A DNA stretch of 64,000 nt, from the NCBI GenBank assembly GCA_023055505.1, contig JALIRH010000099.1:201001-265000 (forward strand). Reading direction: 5' to 3'. The first letter of the stretch is position 1. The number at the start of each line of letters is the position of its first letter. The stretch is from Callipepla californica brunnescens. Its lineage: Eukaryota > Chordata > Aves > Galliformes > Odontophoridae. A program made the translations under genes and the position numbers. Of this stretch, positions 45,043-55,974 are shown piece by piece. Under the pieces are notes generated by a model that was given only the letters and a program-made list of their open reading frames with translations, was not told the origin of the DNA and did no database searches.

Positions 45043-47552
45043 GCTATGGGGCAGTAGTGGGGTAGCTATGGGGCAGCAGTGAGGAAGCTAAGGGGAAGCA
45101 ATGGGGCAGCTTTGAGGATGCTATTGGGAAGCCATGGGGCAGCAATGGGGCGGCTATGAGGCAGCGACGGGGAAGCTATGGGGCAGCAGTGAGGCAGGTA
45201 TGGGGCAGTAGTAAGGCAGCTACGGGGCAGCAGTGGGGCAAATATGAGGAGGCTCTGAGGAAACTATGGGGCAGCTATGGGGCAGCAGTGAGGCAGTTAT
45301 AGAACAGGTATGAGGCACTTATCAAGCAGCTATGGGTCAGCTATGAGGAGGCTATGGGGCAGATGTGGTGCAGCAGTGGGGCAGCTAAGGCAGCTATGGG
45401 GAGGCTATGGGGCAGCAGTGTGGGCAACTATGAGGAGACTATGGGGAGGCTATGAGGCAGCTATGGGGCAGTAGTCGGGCAGCTATTGGACGGCTATGAG
45501 GCAGCCATGGGGCAGCTATGGGGCAACAGTGAGACAGCTATGGGGCAAGTATGGGGAGGCTATGGGGCAGCGACGGGGTGGCTATGGGGCAGTAGTGGGG
45601 CAGCTATGGTGAGGTTATGAGGCAGCCATGGGGTAGGTATGAGAAACCAGTGAGGCAGCTATGGGGCAGTAGTGGAGCAGCTATGAGGCAGCGGTGGGTC
45701 AGCTATGGGGTGGCTATGAGGCAGCAGTGGGTCAGCTATGGGGTGGCTATGAGGCAGCCATGGGGCAGCTATGGGACAGCAGTGGGGCAGCTATGAGGTA
45801 GCCATGGGGCACCTATGGGGAAGCAGCGAGGGAGCTATGGGGTAGCAGTGAGGCAGCTATGAGGAAGCTATGGGGAGGCTATGGGGAGGCTATGGGGAGG
45901 CTATGGGGAGGCTATGGGGCAGATATGTAACGGCTATGAGGCAGCCACGGTGCAGTTATGGGGCAGCCACGGTGCAGCTATGGGGCAGCAGTAAGGAAGC
46001 TACGAGAAGGCTATGGAGGCAGCTATCGGGTGGCTATGAGACAGCTATGGGGCAACTATGAGGCAGCCGTAGGGCAGCTATGGTGCAGCAGTGAGGCAGC
46101 AATTAGGCAGAAGTTGGGCAGATATGGGGCAGCAGTGAGGCAGCTATGAGGAGGCTATGGGGCAGCTATGGGGCAGCAGAGAGGCAGCTATGGGGCACGA
46201 GTGAGGCAGCTATTGGTTAGCTATGAGGAGGCCTTGAGGAGGCTATGGGGCAGATATGGGGCAGCAGTGGGGCAGCTAAGGCAGCTATGGGAAGGCTATG
46301 GGGCAGCAGTGTTGCAGCTATGAGGAGACTATGGGGAGGCTATGAGGCAGCTATGGGGCAGCAGTCGGGCAGATATAAGGCAGCTATTGGGAAGCAGTGG
46401 GGCAGCTATGGGGCGGCTATTAGGCAGCCTTTGGGCACCTATTGGGCAGCAGTGAGGCAGGTATGGGGCAGCTATGAGGACGTTATGGGGCAGCTATGGG
46501 GCAGCAGTGGGGCAGCAATAACGCAGTAGTGGGGCAGCTATGGGGCAGTAGTGGGGCAGCAATGAGGACGCTATAGGGAGACTATGGGGCATGTATGGAG
46601 CGGCTAGGAGGCAGCTATGGGGCAGGTATGAGGCAGCCATGGGGTGGCTGTGGGGCAGCAGTGAGGCAGCTATGAAGAGGCTATGGAAATGCTATAGGGC
46701 AGCAGTGGGGCAGCTACGGAGCGGCTATGAGGCAGCCATTTTGCATCTATGGGGCAGCAGTGGGGCAGCTACAAGGAAGCTATAGGGCAGCTATGGGACA
46801 GCAGTGGGGCAGCTATGGTGCGGCTATGAGGCAGCCATGAGGCAGACACGGGGCAGCAGTGGGGCAGCTATGGTGCGGCTATGAGGCAGCCATGAGGCAG
46901 ATATGGGGCAGCAGTGGGGCAGCTATGAGCAGGCTTTGGGGCGGCTGTGGAGCAGCAGTGGGGAAGCTATGGGGCAGTAGTGGGGCAACTATAAGTTAGC
47001 AGTGGGGCAGCTATGGGGCGGCTATGGGGCAGCAGTGGGGCAGCTATGAGGAGGTTATGGGGCAGCCATTGGCAGCTATGGGGCTGCAGTGAGGCAGCAA
47101 TGGGGCAGCAGTGGGGCAGCTATGGGGCGGCTCTAAGGCAGCAGTGATGCAGATATCGAGCAGCTCTGAGGAGGCTATGAGGCCGCTATGAGGCAGTAGT
47201 GGGGCAGCTATGGGGCAGCAGTGGGGTGGCTATGTGGCAGCAATGGGGCAGCCATGGGGCAGGTATGGGGCTGCAGTGGGACAGCTATGAGGAGGCTATT
47301 GGGCAGGTATAGAGCGGCTATGTGGCAGTAGTCGGGCAGCTATTGGGCAGCTATTGGGAAGCCGTGGGGCAGCTATCGGGCGGCTATTATACAGCCATGG
47401 AGCAGCTATGGTGCAGCAGTGTTGCAGCTATGAGGAGGCTATGGGGAGGCTATGGAGCAGCTATGGGGCGGCTATCTGGTGGCTATGAGGCAGCTATCGG
47501 GCAGCTCTGAGGAGGCTATGGGGCCACTATGAGGCAGTAGTGGGGCAGCTAT
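45043..47552 (+). repeat. Segmental duplication inside the 11-bp array, copy 2
   Basis: Second copy of 41,794-44,270, with one extra undecamer near 45,900 and two near 46,180, and few base changes, indicating a recent event. Confidence 0.88.
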
Positions 47553-47590
47553 GGGGCTGCAGTGGGGCAGCTATGAGGAGGCTATGGGGC

Positions 47591-48110
47591 AGCAGTGGGG
47601 CTGCTGGTTTCCCCCCGCTTCTTTTGTTGGAGTCCTCGCCCCTTCCATGGTTGCCCACCAATGAGGACTGGCTGATCCCTCCCCCACATCGACGGCCCCG
47701 GACCCAAACCCCGACCCCACATCTGCAGCCCCAGCCCCATAACAGAGCCTTCAGACCCCTAACTGAGCACCCGGACTTAGAACCGAGCATCGAGCCCCAT
47801 TAGCCCCAACCCCAGCCCCACATCCCCGTCCCTCACCCAACTCCGCCCCACCCCACCCACACCCTATTCCCCCCTTCTCCCTCCGCCACCCCACTCCTCC
47901 CCCCCTCCCCTTTCCCACCTGCGTGTGCGCGAGCAGCCGCTGTAGCTCCCCCAGGAGCTCCACGTTGCGCGACCTCCCCCCCCGCCAACGCCATGGCCGA
48001 ACAGCCCCACCCCCACTGCGCGCGGCTCTGGGAATAGCACTACGCGTGCGCCGGTCCCGGAAGCCGGAAACGGAAGTCCCCCCCCCCCGCAGATGAACGG
48101 AGCGGTGGAG
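47591..48110. promoter_or_regulatory. CpG island with bidirectional-type promoter inside the minisatellite
   Basis: About 0.5 kb of unique GC-rich sequence. ETS-type sites cluster at 48,056-48,079 (CCGGAAGCCGGAAACGGAAG) just upstream (minus strand) of the SGF29 start codon at 47,994. No TATA box. On + a reading frame opens at ATG 48,093 into the Gly-rich VNTR, which may be the leader of a divergent transcript; I cannot name a gene there. Confidence 0.6.
47919..47994 (-). pseudogene. SGF29: SGF29 exon 1 candidate (one extra G in a homopolymer)
   Basis: On the minus strand an ATG at 47,994 in a CpG island opens M-A-L-A-G-G. After a run of eight G, another frame reads S-R-N-V-E-L-L-G-E-L-Q-R-L-L-A-H-T-Q and ends at a donor CAG|GT (plus-strand AC at 47,917-47,918). 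With one G fewer the exon would be 75 bases and 25 codons. From memory that is the length and pattern of the vertebrate SGF29 first coding exon (M-A-L start, S-R-x-x-E-L-L-x-E-L core, T-Q end). Same strand as the SGF29 terminal exon at 24,405-24,518. The extra base is a frameshift or a homopolymer sequencing error. The rest of the N-terminal coiled coil is not found. Confidence 0.6.
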
Positions 48111-48440
48111 TACTATGGCGGCGGCGGTGGCGGCGCCGCGGAAACCGCGGAAACCGCGCGTTGGAGCGGCGGCGGCGGCGGCGGCTCCGTTGCCGTGGGA
48201 ACCGCGGAAACTGCGGAAACCGCGCGTTGGAGCGGCGGCGGCGGCGGCGGCTCCGTTGCCGCGGAAACCGCACGTTGGAGCGGCGGCGGCGGCTGTACGG
48301 GAGGCACTGTGAGCTTTGGGGGTGGGGCTGGGCAGGGGCAGCGGCAGCGGCAGCGGCAGCGGCAGCGGGGGAGGGGCGGGGCAGGATTCCGGGGCCGCGC
48401 GGCGCTCTCTTTTTTCCCCTAGCACTTGTAACATCTATGA
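48111..48440 (+). repeat. GCGGCGG-rich VNTR
   Basis: Imperfect copies of a unit containing GCGTTGGAGCGGCGGCGGC and GGAAACCGCGGAAAC, then a CAGCGG hexamer run near 48,338-48,366. Open in several frames on both strands (Gly/Ala- or Arg-rich), so coding is doubtful. Ends where the 11-bp repeat resumes. Confidence 0.8.
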
Positions 48441-51400
48441 GGAGGCTATGGGGAGGATATGAGGCAGCTATGGGGTGGCTATGGGGCTGCTGTAAGGCAG
48501 GTATGGGGCAGAAATGAGGCAGCCACGGGGCAGCAGTGGGGCAGCTATGGGGCAGCTATGGGACAGAAGTGGGGCAGCTCTAAGGGTAGCCATGGGGCAG
48601 TTATGGGGCAACAGTGGGGCAGGTATGGGGCGGCTATTAGGCAGCCATCAAGCAGCTATGAGGCAGTAGTGGGGCAGCTATGAGGAAGCAGTGATGGAGC
48701 TATGGAGTAGCAGTGAGGCAGCTATAAGGAGGCTATGGGAGGCTATGGGGCAGCTATGGTGCATCAGTGAGGAAGCTATGGGGCGGCTTTGGGGCAGCAT
48801 TTTGGCAGCTATGGGGCAGCAGTGGGACAGCTATGAGGAGGCTATGGGGAAGCTATGTGGCAGCAGAGAGCTAGCTATGGGGCAGCTATGAGGAGGCTAA
48901 GGGGAGGCTATGGGGCAGCTATAGAGCGCCTATGTGGCAGTAGTTGGGCAGATATAAGGCAGCAGTGGGGCAGCTATGGGGCGGGAATTAGGCAGCCATG
49001 GGGCACGTATGGGGCAGCAGTGAGGTAGCTATGGGGCAGCTATGGGTCAGCTATGAGGAGGTTATGGGGAGGCAATGGAGCAGCAGTGGGGCAGATATGG
49101 GACGGTTATTAAGAGGCTATGTGGCAGCTATGGGGCATTAGTGGGGCAGCTATGGGGAAGTAGTGGGGCAGATATGGGGCAGCAGTGAGGCAGCAATGGG
49201 GTAGCTATGAGAAAGCTATGGGGCAGCAGTGAGGAAGTAGTGAGGCAGCTATGAGAAGGCTGTGGGGAAGCTATGGGGCAGCTATGGGGCACCAGTGAGG
49301 CAGCTATGGGGCACCAGTGAGGCAGCTATAGGGCACCAGTGAGGCAGCTATAGGGAGGCTACGGGGCAGCAGTGAGGGAGTAGAGAGTCAAATATGGGGC
49401 ATTAGTGCGGCAGCTATGGGGCATTAGTGGGGCAGTTATGAGGAGGCTATGGGGAGGCTATGGAGCAGCTATGGGGCAGCTATAGGGCAGCAGGGAGGTA
49501 GCAATGGGGCAGCAGTTGGGAAGCTATGATGAGGCTATGGTGAGTCTACGGGGCAGCTATGGTACACCAGTGAGGCAGCCATGGGGCAGCTATGGTACAC
49601 CAGTGAGGCAGCCATGGGGCAGCTATGGGGCACCAATGGGACAGTTATGAGGAGGCTGTGGGGAAGCTATGGGGCAGCTATGGGGCAGCAATGAGGAGGG
49701 TATGGAGAGGCTATGGGGCAGCTATGGTGCAACAGTGAGGCAGCTATGGGGTAGCTTTGAGGAGGCTGTGGGGAGGATATGGGGTAGATATGTGGCAACG
49801 GTGAGGTAGCTATGGGGAAGCTATGGGGCAGCAATGAGGGAGTAGTCGGTCAGCTATGGGGCATTAGTGCTGCAGCTATGGGGCCGAGTGGGGCAGTTAA
49901 GAGGAGGCTATGGGGAGGCTATGGGGCAGCTATCGGACAGCATTGAGCTAGCTTTAGAACAGCTATGAGGAGGCTATGGGGCAGATATGGGGCAGCAGTC
50001 GGGCAGCTATGGGGCGGATATGGAGCAGCAGTGGGGCAGGTATGGGGCAGTAGTAAGACAGCTATGTGGCAGCAGTGGGGCAGATATGAGGAGGCTATGA
50101 GGAGGCTATGGGGCGGCTATGAAGCAGCAGTGAGGCAGTTATGAGGCGGCTATGGGTCAGATATGTGGCAGCAGTGAAGCAGCTATGGTGCGGCTATAAG
50201 GCAGCCATGGGGCAGCTATGGGTTAGCAGTGAGTCAGCTATGGGGCAGCAGTTGGGCAGCTATGAGGAGGCTATGGGGCAGCTATGGAGCAGATTTGAAA
50301 CAGCTTTGGGGCGGCTGTGGGGCAGTAGTTTGGCAGCTATGAGGCAGCAGTTGGGCAGCAGTTGGGGCAGTAGTGAGGCAGCTATGTGGCAGCTCAGGAG
50401 AGGCTATGGGGCAGCTATGGGGCATTAGTGGGGCAGCTATGGGGAAGTAGTGGGGCAGATATGGGGCAGCAGTGAGGCAGCTATGGGGTAGCTATTGGGC
50501 AGTAGTGGGGAAGCAGTGAGGCAGCTATGGGGCAGCAGTTGGGCAGCTATAAAGAGGCTATGGAGAGGCTGTGCGGCAGCTATGGTGCATCAGTGAGGAA
50601 GCTATGGGGCGTCTTTAGGGCAGCAGTTTGACAGCTATGAGGCAGTCACGGGGCAGCTATGGGACAGCAGTGGGACAGCTATGAGGAGGCTAGAGGGCAG
50701 CTATGGGGCAGCTCTGAGGAGGCTATGGGGAGGCTATGGGGCAGGTATATAGTGGCTATGTGGCAGTAGTCGGGCAGATATAAGGCATCAATGGGGCAGC
50801 AGTGGGGCAGCTATTGGGCGGCTATTAGGCAGCCATGGGGCGGCTATGGGGCAGCAGGGAGGTAGCAATGGGGCAGCAGTGGAGCAGCTATGATGAGGCT
50901 ATGGCGAGGCTCTGGGGCAGCTATGGTGCACCAGTGAGGCAGCTATTGGGTAGCTATGAAGAGGCTGTGGGGAGGCTATGGGGCAGATATGTGGCAACGT
51001 TGAGGTAGCTATTGAGAAGCTATGGGGCAGCAGTGAGGCAGTAGTGGGTCAGCTATGGGGCATTAGTGCTGCAGCTATGGGGCCGCAGTGGGGCATCTAA
51101 GAGGAAGCTATAGGGAGGCCATGGGGCAGCTATGGGGCAGCAGTGACCTAGCTATAGAACAGCTATGAGGAGGCTATGGGGCAGCTATGGAGCAGATTTG
51201 AAACAGCTTTGGGGCGGCTATGGGGCAGTAGTTTGGCAGCTATGAGGCAGCAGTTGGGCAGCTATGGGGCAGTAGTGAGGCAGCTATGTGGCGGCTCAGG
51301 AGAGGCTATGGGGCAGCTATGGGGCATTAGTGGGGCAGCTATGGGGAAGTAGTGGGGCAGGTAAGGGGCAGAAGTGAGGCAGCTATGAGGTAGCTATGAG

Positions 51401-53981
51401 GAGGCTATGGGGCAGTAGTGGGGAAGCAGTGAGGCAGCTATGGGGCAGCAGTTGGGCAGCTATGAGGAGGCTATGGGGAGGCTATGGGGCAGCAGTGAGG
51501 CAGTTTTGGGGCACCAGTGAGGCAGCTATGGGGAGGCTACGGGGCAGCAGTCGGGCAGCTATGGGGCGGATATGGAGCAGCAGTGGGGCAGATATGAGGA
51601 GGCTATGAGGAGGCTATGGGGCAGCAGTGAGGCAGCTATGGGACAGGTATGAGGCACTTATCAAGCAGCTCTGGGGCAGCGGTGTGTGGCAGCTAAGAGG
51701 AGGCAATTGGGAGGCTATGGGGCAGCTATGAAGCAGCAGTGAGGCAGCTATGGGGCGTCTATGGGGCAGCAGTGGGGCAACTATGAGGAGACTATGGGGA
51801 GGCTATGGGGCAGCTATTGGGCAGCAGTGAGGCAGCAATGAGGCAGCTATGAGGAGGCTATGGGAAGCCGATGAGGCAGCTATAGAGCGGCTATGGGGCA
51901 GTAGTGGGGCAGCTATTGGGAAGCAGTGGCAAGGCTATCGGGCGGCTATTAGGCAGCCATTGGGCACCATGGGGCAGCAGTGAGGCAGCTATGGGACGGC
52001 TATGGGGAGGCTATGGGGCAGGTATGGGGCAGCAGTGGGGCAGCTATGGAGCAGATATCGAGAGGTTATGAGGCAGCTATGGGGTGGCGATGAGGCAGAC
52101 ATAGGGAAGCTATGGTGGAGCAGGGAGGTAGCTATGGGGTGGCTATGGGGCAGCAGTGAGACAGCTATGGGGCAAATATGGGGAGGCTATGGGGCAGTAA
52201 TGGGGCAGCTATGGGGCGGCTATGAGGCAGCCATGGGGTACGTCTGGGGCACCAGTGAGGCAGCTATGGGGAGGCTATGGGGCAGCCATGGGGTACGTCT
52301 GGGGCACCACTGAGGCAGCTAAGGGCAGCAGTGAGGCAGCTATGGGGAGGCTATGGGGCAGCAGTGAGGCAGTAGTGGGTCAGCTATGGGGCATAAGTGC
52401 TGCAGCTATGGGGCTGCAGTGGGGCAGCTAAGAGGAAGCTATGGGGAGGCTATGGGGCAGCTATTGTGCATCAGTGAGGAAGCTACGAGGCGGCAATGGG
52501 GCAGCAGTTTTGCAGTTATGAGGCAGCTATGGGGCAGCAGTGAGGCAGCTATGAGGAGACTATGGGGAGGCTATGGGGCAGAAGTGGGGCAGCTATGGGG
52601 TAGCCATGGGGCAGCCATCAAACGGCTATGGGGCAGCAGTGGGGCAGCTAAGAGGAGGCTATGGACCAGCTATGGGGCGGCTACAAGGCAGCCATGGGGC
52701 AACTATGGGGAAGCAGTGAGAGAGCTATGAGGAGGCTATGGGTAGGCTATAGGGCAGGTATTGGACAGCTATGAGGCAGCCATGGTGCAGCTATGGGGCA
52801 GCAGTGGGGCAGCAATGGGGCGGCTATTAGGCAGCCATGGGGTGGCAATGGGACACCAGTGAGACATCTATGGGGTGGATATGTAGCAGCAGTGGGGCAG
52901 GTATGGGGCAGTAGTGGGGTAGCTATGAGGAGGCTACGGGGCAACTATGGGGCAGCAGAGAGGCAGCGATGGGACAGGTATGAGGAGGCTATGGGGAGAC
53001 TACGGGGCAGCTATGAAGCTGCAGTGAGGCAGCTATGGGGCGGCTATGGGGAGGCTATGGGGCAGCTATGGAAAAGCTATGAGGCAAGCATGGGGCTGCA
53101 GTTGGGCAGCTCTGGGGCCGCATTGAGGAAGCTATGGGGCAGCTCCGAGGAGCCTATGCAGCAGCTATGGAGCGGCTATGAGGCAGCTATGGGGCAGGTA
53201 TGAGGCAGCCATGGGGCGGCTGTGGGGCAGCAGTGAGGCAGCTATGAAGAGGCTATGGGGAGGCTATGGGGCAGCAGTGGGGCAGCTACGGGGCGGCTAT
53301 GAGGCAGCCATTGGGCATCTAAGGGGCAGCAGTGGGGCAGCTATAAAGAGGCTATGGGGAGGCTATGGGGCAGCTATGGTGCATCAGTGAGGAAGCTATG
53401 GGGCGTCAATGGGGCAGCAGTTTGACAGCTATGAGGCAGCCACGGGGCAGCTATGGGGCAGCAGTGGGAAGCTATGAGGAGGCTATAGGGCAGCTATGGG
53501 GCAGCTCTGAGGAGGCTATGGGGAGGCTATGGAGCAGCTATGGGGCAGCAGTGAGGAAGCTATGGGGTGGCTATGGGGCGGCTATGAGGCAGCTATGGGG
53601 GTAGCAGTGAGACAGCTATGAGGAGGCTACGGGGAGGCTATAAAGCAGTTATGGGGCGGGTATTAGACAGCCATGGGGCGGCTATGGGGCAGCAGGGAGG
53701 TAGCAATGGAGCAGCAGTGGGGCAGCTATGAGGAGGCTATGGCGAGGCTCTGGGGCAGCTATGGTGCACCAGTGAGGCAGCTATTGGGTAGCTATGAGGA
53801 GGCTGTGGGGAGGCTATGGGGCAGATATGCGGCAATGGTGAGGCAGCTATTGGGAAGCTATGGGGCAGCAGTGAGGCAGTAGTGGGTCAGCGATGGGGCA
53901 GCAGTGAGGCAGCTATGGGGCTGCAGTGGGGCATCTAAGAGGAAGCTATGGCGAGGCTATGGGGCAGCTATGGGGCAGCAA
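48441..53981 (+). repeat. 11-bp GGGGCAGCTAT minisatellite, part 2
   Basis: Same undecamer family as 41,066-47,590, with local higher-order copies (for example GGGGCACCAGTGAGGCAGCTAT phrases near 49,290-49,350). Joins retroviral pol directly at about 53,981 with no spacer. Confidence 0.9.
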
Positions 53982-55540
53982 TCGGGCTTTCCCACAAAGC
54001 GACACAATCCATCTGTGAACAGGGCGTATCTCTTTTCATCTTCTGTTAGTTCATTATATGGTGAGGCTTCTTTAGCACGTGACACCTCCTCTGCTGGTGT
54101 TGTTCCAAACTTTTTACCTTCAGGCCAGTCCATGATCACCTCCAGGATTCCTGAACGGTTGGGGTTCCCCATCCGAGCTCGCTGTGTAATCAGCGCAATC
54201 CACTTACTCCAAGTGGCATCAGTAGCATGATGGGTAGAGGGAACTGTTCCTTTAAACATCCAGTTCAGTACTGGCAGTCGAGGTGCCAGAAGGAGCTGCG
54301 TTTCAGTACCGATTACTTCAGAAGCAGCTCGAACCCCCTGATATGCGGCTAAGATCTCCTTCTCAGTTGGAGTGTAGCGCTCCTCAGACCCCCTGTATGC
54401 TCGACTCCAGAAACCAAGGGGTCGGCCTTGGGTCTCTCCAGAAGCTCTTTGCCACAAACTCCAAGTGGGACCTTCCTTTCCAGCAGCAGTGTAGAGGATG
54501 TTCTTTACATCCTGTCCCGTCCGCACTGGCCCCAGGGCCACGGCACGGGCTATCTCCTGCTTCATTTGCTCAAAAGCCTGCTGCTGCTCAGGGCCCCACA
54601 CAAAATCATTCTTCTTCCAGAGGTCACCTGATAAAGGGGGCTCACAATGAGGCTGTAGTTTGGAACATGCAGTCTCCAAAATCCCACTACACCCAGAAAA
54701 GCTTGGCTCTCTGTCTTACTGGTGGGTGGAGACATGGCAGTAATTTTGTCAATCCCATCTGTTGGGATGTGACGACGTCCATCTTGCCACTTTATGCCTA
54801 GGAACTGAATTTCTTGTGCAGGTCCTTTCACTTTGCTTCGCTTAATAGCGAAGCCAGCTCGCAGGAGGATCTGTATTATTGTCTCTCCTTTCTTAAAAAC
54901 TTCCTCTGCTGTATTGCCCCATACAGCAATATCATCGATGTACTGCAGATGCTCAGGAGCAGCACCCTGTTCCAATGCAGTTTGGATCAACCCATGGCAA
55001 ATGGTTGGGCTGTGCTTCCACCCCTGGGGCAAACGGTTCCAGGTGTACTGAACGCCTCTCCAGGTGAAGGCAAACTGTGGCCTGCATTCTGTGGCCAAGG
55101 GAATTGAAAAGAAGGCGTTAGCAATGTCAATGGTGGCATACCACTTGGCTGCTTTTGACTCCAGTTCATACTGGAGTTGAAGCATGTCTGGCACAGCAGC
55201 ACTCAGTGGAGGTGTGACTTCGTTCAGGCCACGGTAATCTACCGTCAACCTCCATTCTCCGTTGGCTTTACGCACTGGCCATATGGGGCTGTTAAACGGG
55301 GAGTGAGTTTTGCTGATCACTCCCTGGCTCTCTAGCTGACGAATCAGATGATGAATGGGGAGCAAGGAATCCCTGTTGGTGCGGTACTGCCGTCTGTGCA
55401 CCGTTTTTGTAGCAATTGGTACCTGTTGCTCCTCCACTTGTAGCAACCCCACAACAGATGGATCTTCTGACAGGCCAGGTAAAACAGATAGTTGCTTAAT
55501 GCTATCTGTGTCCACAGTAGCTATTCCAAAAGCCCATCGC
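53982..55540 (-). pseudogene. Class III (ERV-L-like) ERV pol: reverse transcriptase and start of RNase H
   Basis: Two overlapping open stretches in different frames. 54,562-55,515 (317 codons) holds RT fingers and palm: W-R-L-T-V-D-Y-R-G-L-N, then W-Y-A-T-I-D-I-A-N-A-F-F-S-I-P, L-P-Q-G-W, and the active site Q-Y-I-D-D-I near 54,925-54,945. The second, 53,957-54,679, holds thumb/connection and the first RNase H block (A-L-F-T-D-G). The frame changes near 54,600. The A-N-A-F-F-S-I-P block and Y-I-D-D fit class III elements. The gene is cut at 53,982 inside RNase H and joined to minisatellite; integrase and the 3' LTR are missing. Confidence 0.85.
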
Positions 55541-55790
55541 TACCCCTTGGGATCCTTAAAGTGCCCCCTTCTGAGATAGTCTATACCAAGTATGCGTGGG
55601 GCCCCCTGTCCAATCACTATAAGATGCTTCTGCCAGTCTTTACCCGTGAGGCTTATTTCTGCCTCCAGCACAGACAATTCCTGAAAGCCGCCAGTCACTC
55701 CAGAGAGATGAATCAATTCTGCCCCTTTATAACTTGAAGGCGTTAGAGTACATTGTGCACCAGTATCCACCAGTGCCTCCTATTTCTGTG
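55541..55790 (-). pseudogene. Class III ERV protease
   Basis: Aspartic protease region with the catalytic L-V-D-T-G-A-Q block near 55,757-55,777 and a second typical block, I-L-G-I-D-Y-L, near 55,570-55,590. It lies between gag and RT on the minus strand. A stop codon directly precedes the block in this frame, so gag-pro fusion is broken. The region 55,791-55,974 up to gag has stops in frame and no recognisable domain. Confidence 0.75.
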
Positions 55791-55974
55791 GGTTTGATGT
55801 GCCAGGCCACCGAATCCACACAGTCCAATACACTCTCTTATCCCTCTCCCTCCTCTGGCTGAGGGCAGGGCCCCTCTATTCATTACCTGTAGTGACGGGA
55901 ACAACTTCGCTGGTAGTTGGTCTGTGTTGTAATTCTCTCACCCGTACTCGCAGTGCAGGGGTGGGTTTTTGATG

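Larger units (their letters stand above)
41066..47590 (+). repeat. 11-bp GGGGCAGCTAT minisatellite, part 1
   Basis: Undecamers GGGGCAGCTAT, GGGGCAGCAGT, GAGGCAGCTAT and GGAGGCTATG variants. The 11-residue translated repeat (Gly-Gln-Leu-Trp-Gly-Ser-Tyr-Gly-Ala-Ala-Met) is an artefact of period 11. Contains a long near-identical internal duplication (next entries). On the minus strand it lies in the position of an intron directly downstream of the SGF29 exon 1 candidate. Confidence 0.92.

Noticed and set aside
48093..48422. 109-codon Gly-rich frame starting M-N-G-A-V-E-Y-Y
   Set aside because: Quickly becomes the GCGGCGG VNTR, which is open in several frames on both strands; could be a leader, but coding is not supported.
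41158..53882. Many 60-136-codon frames reading Gly-Gln-Leu-Trp-Gly-Ser-Tyr-Gly-Ala-Ala
   Set aside because: Direct translation of the 11-bp repeat; present in all phases and repeated identically in the duplicated segment.
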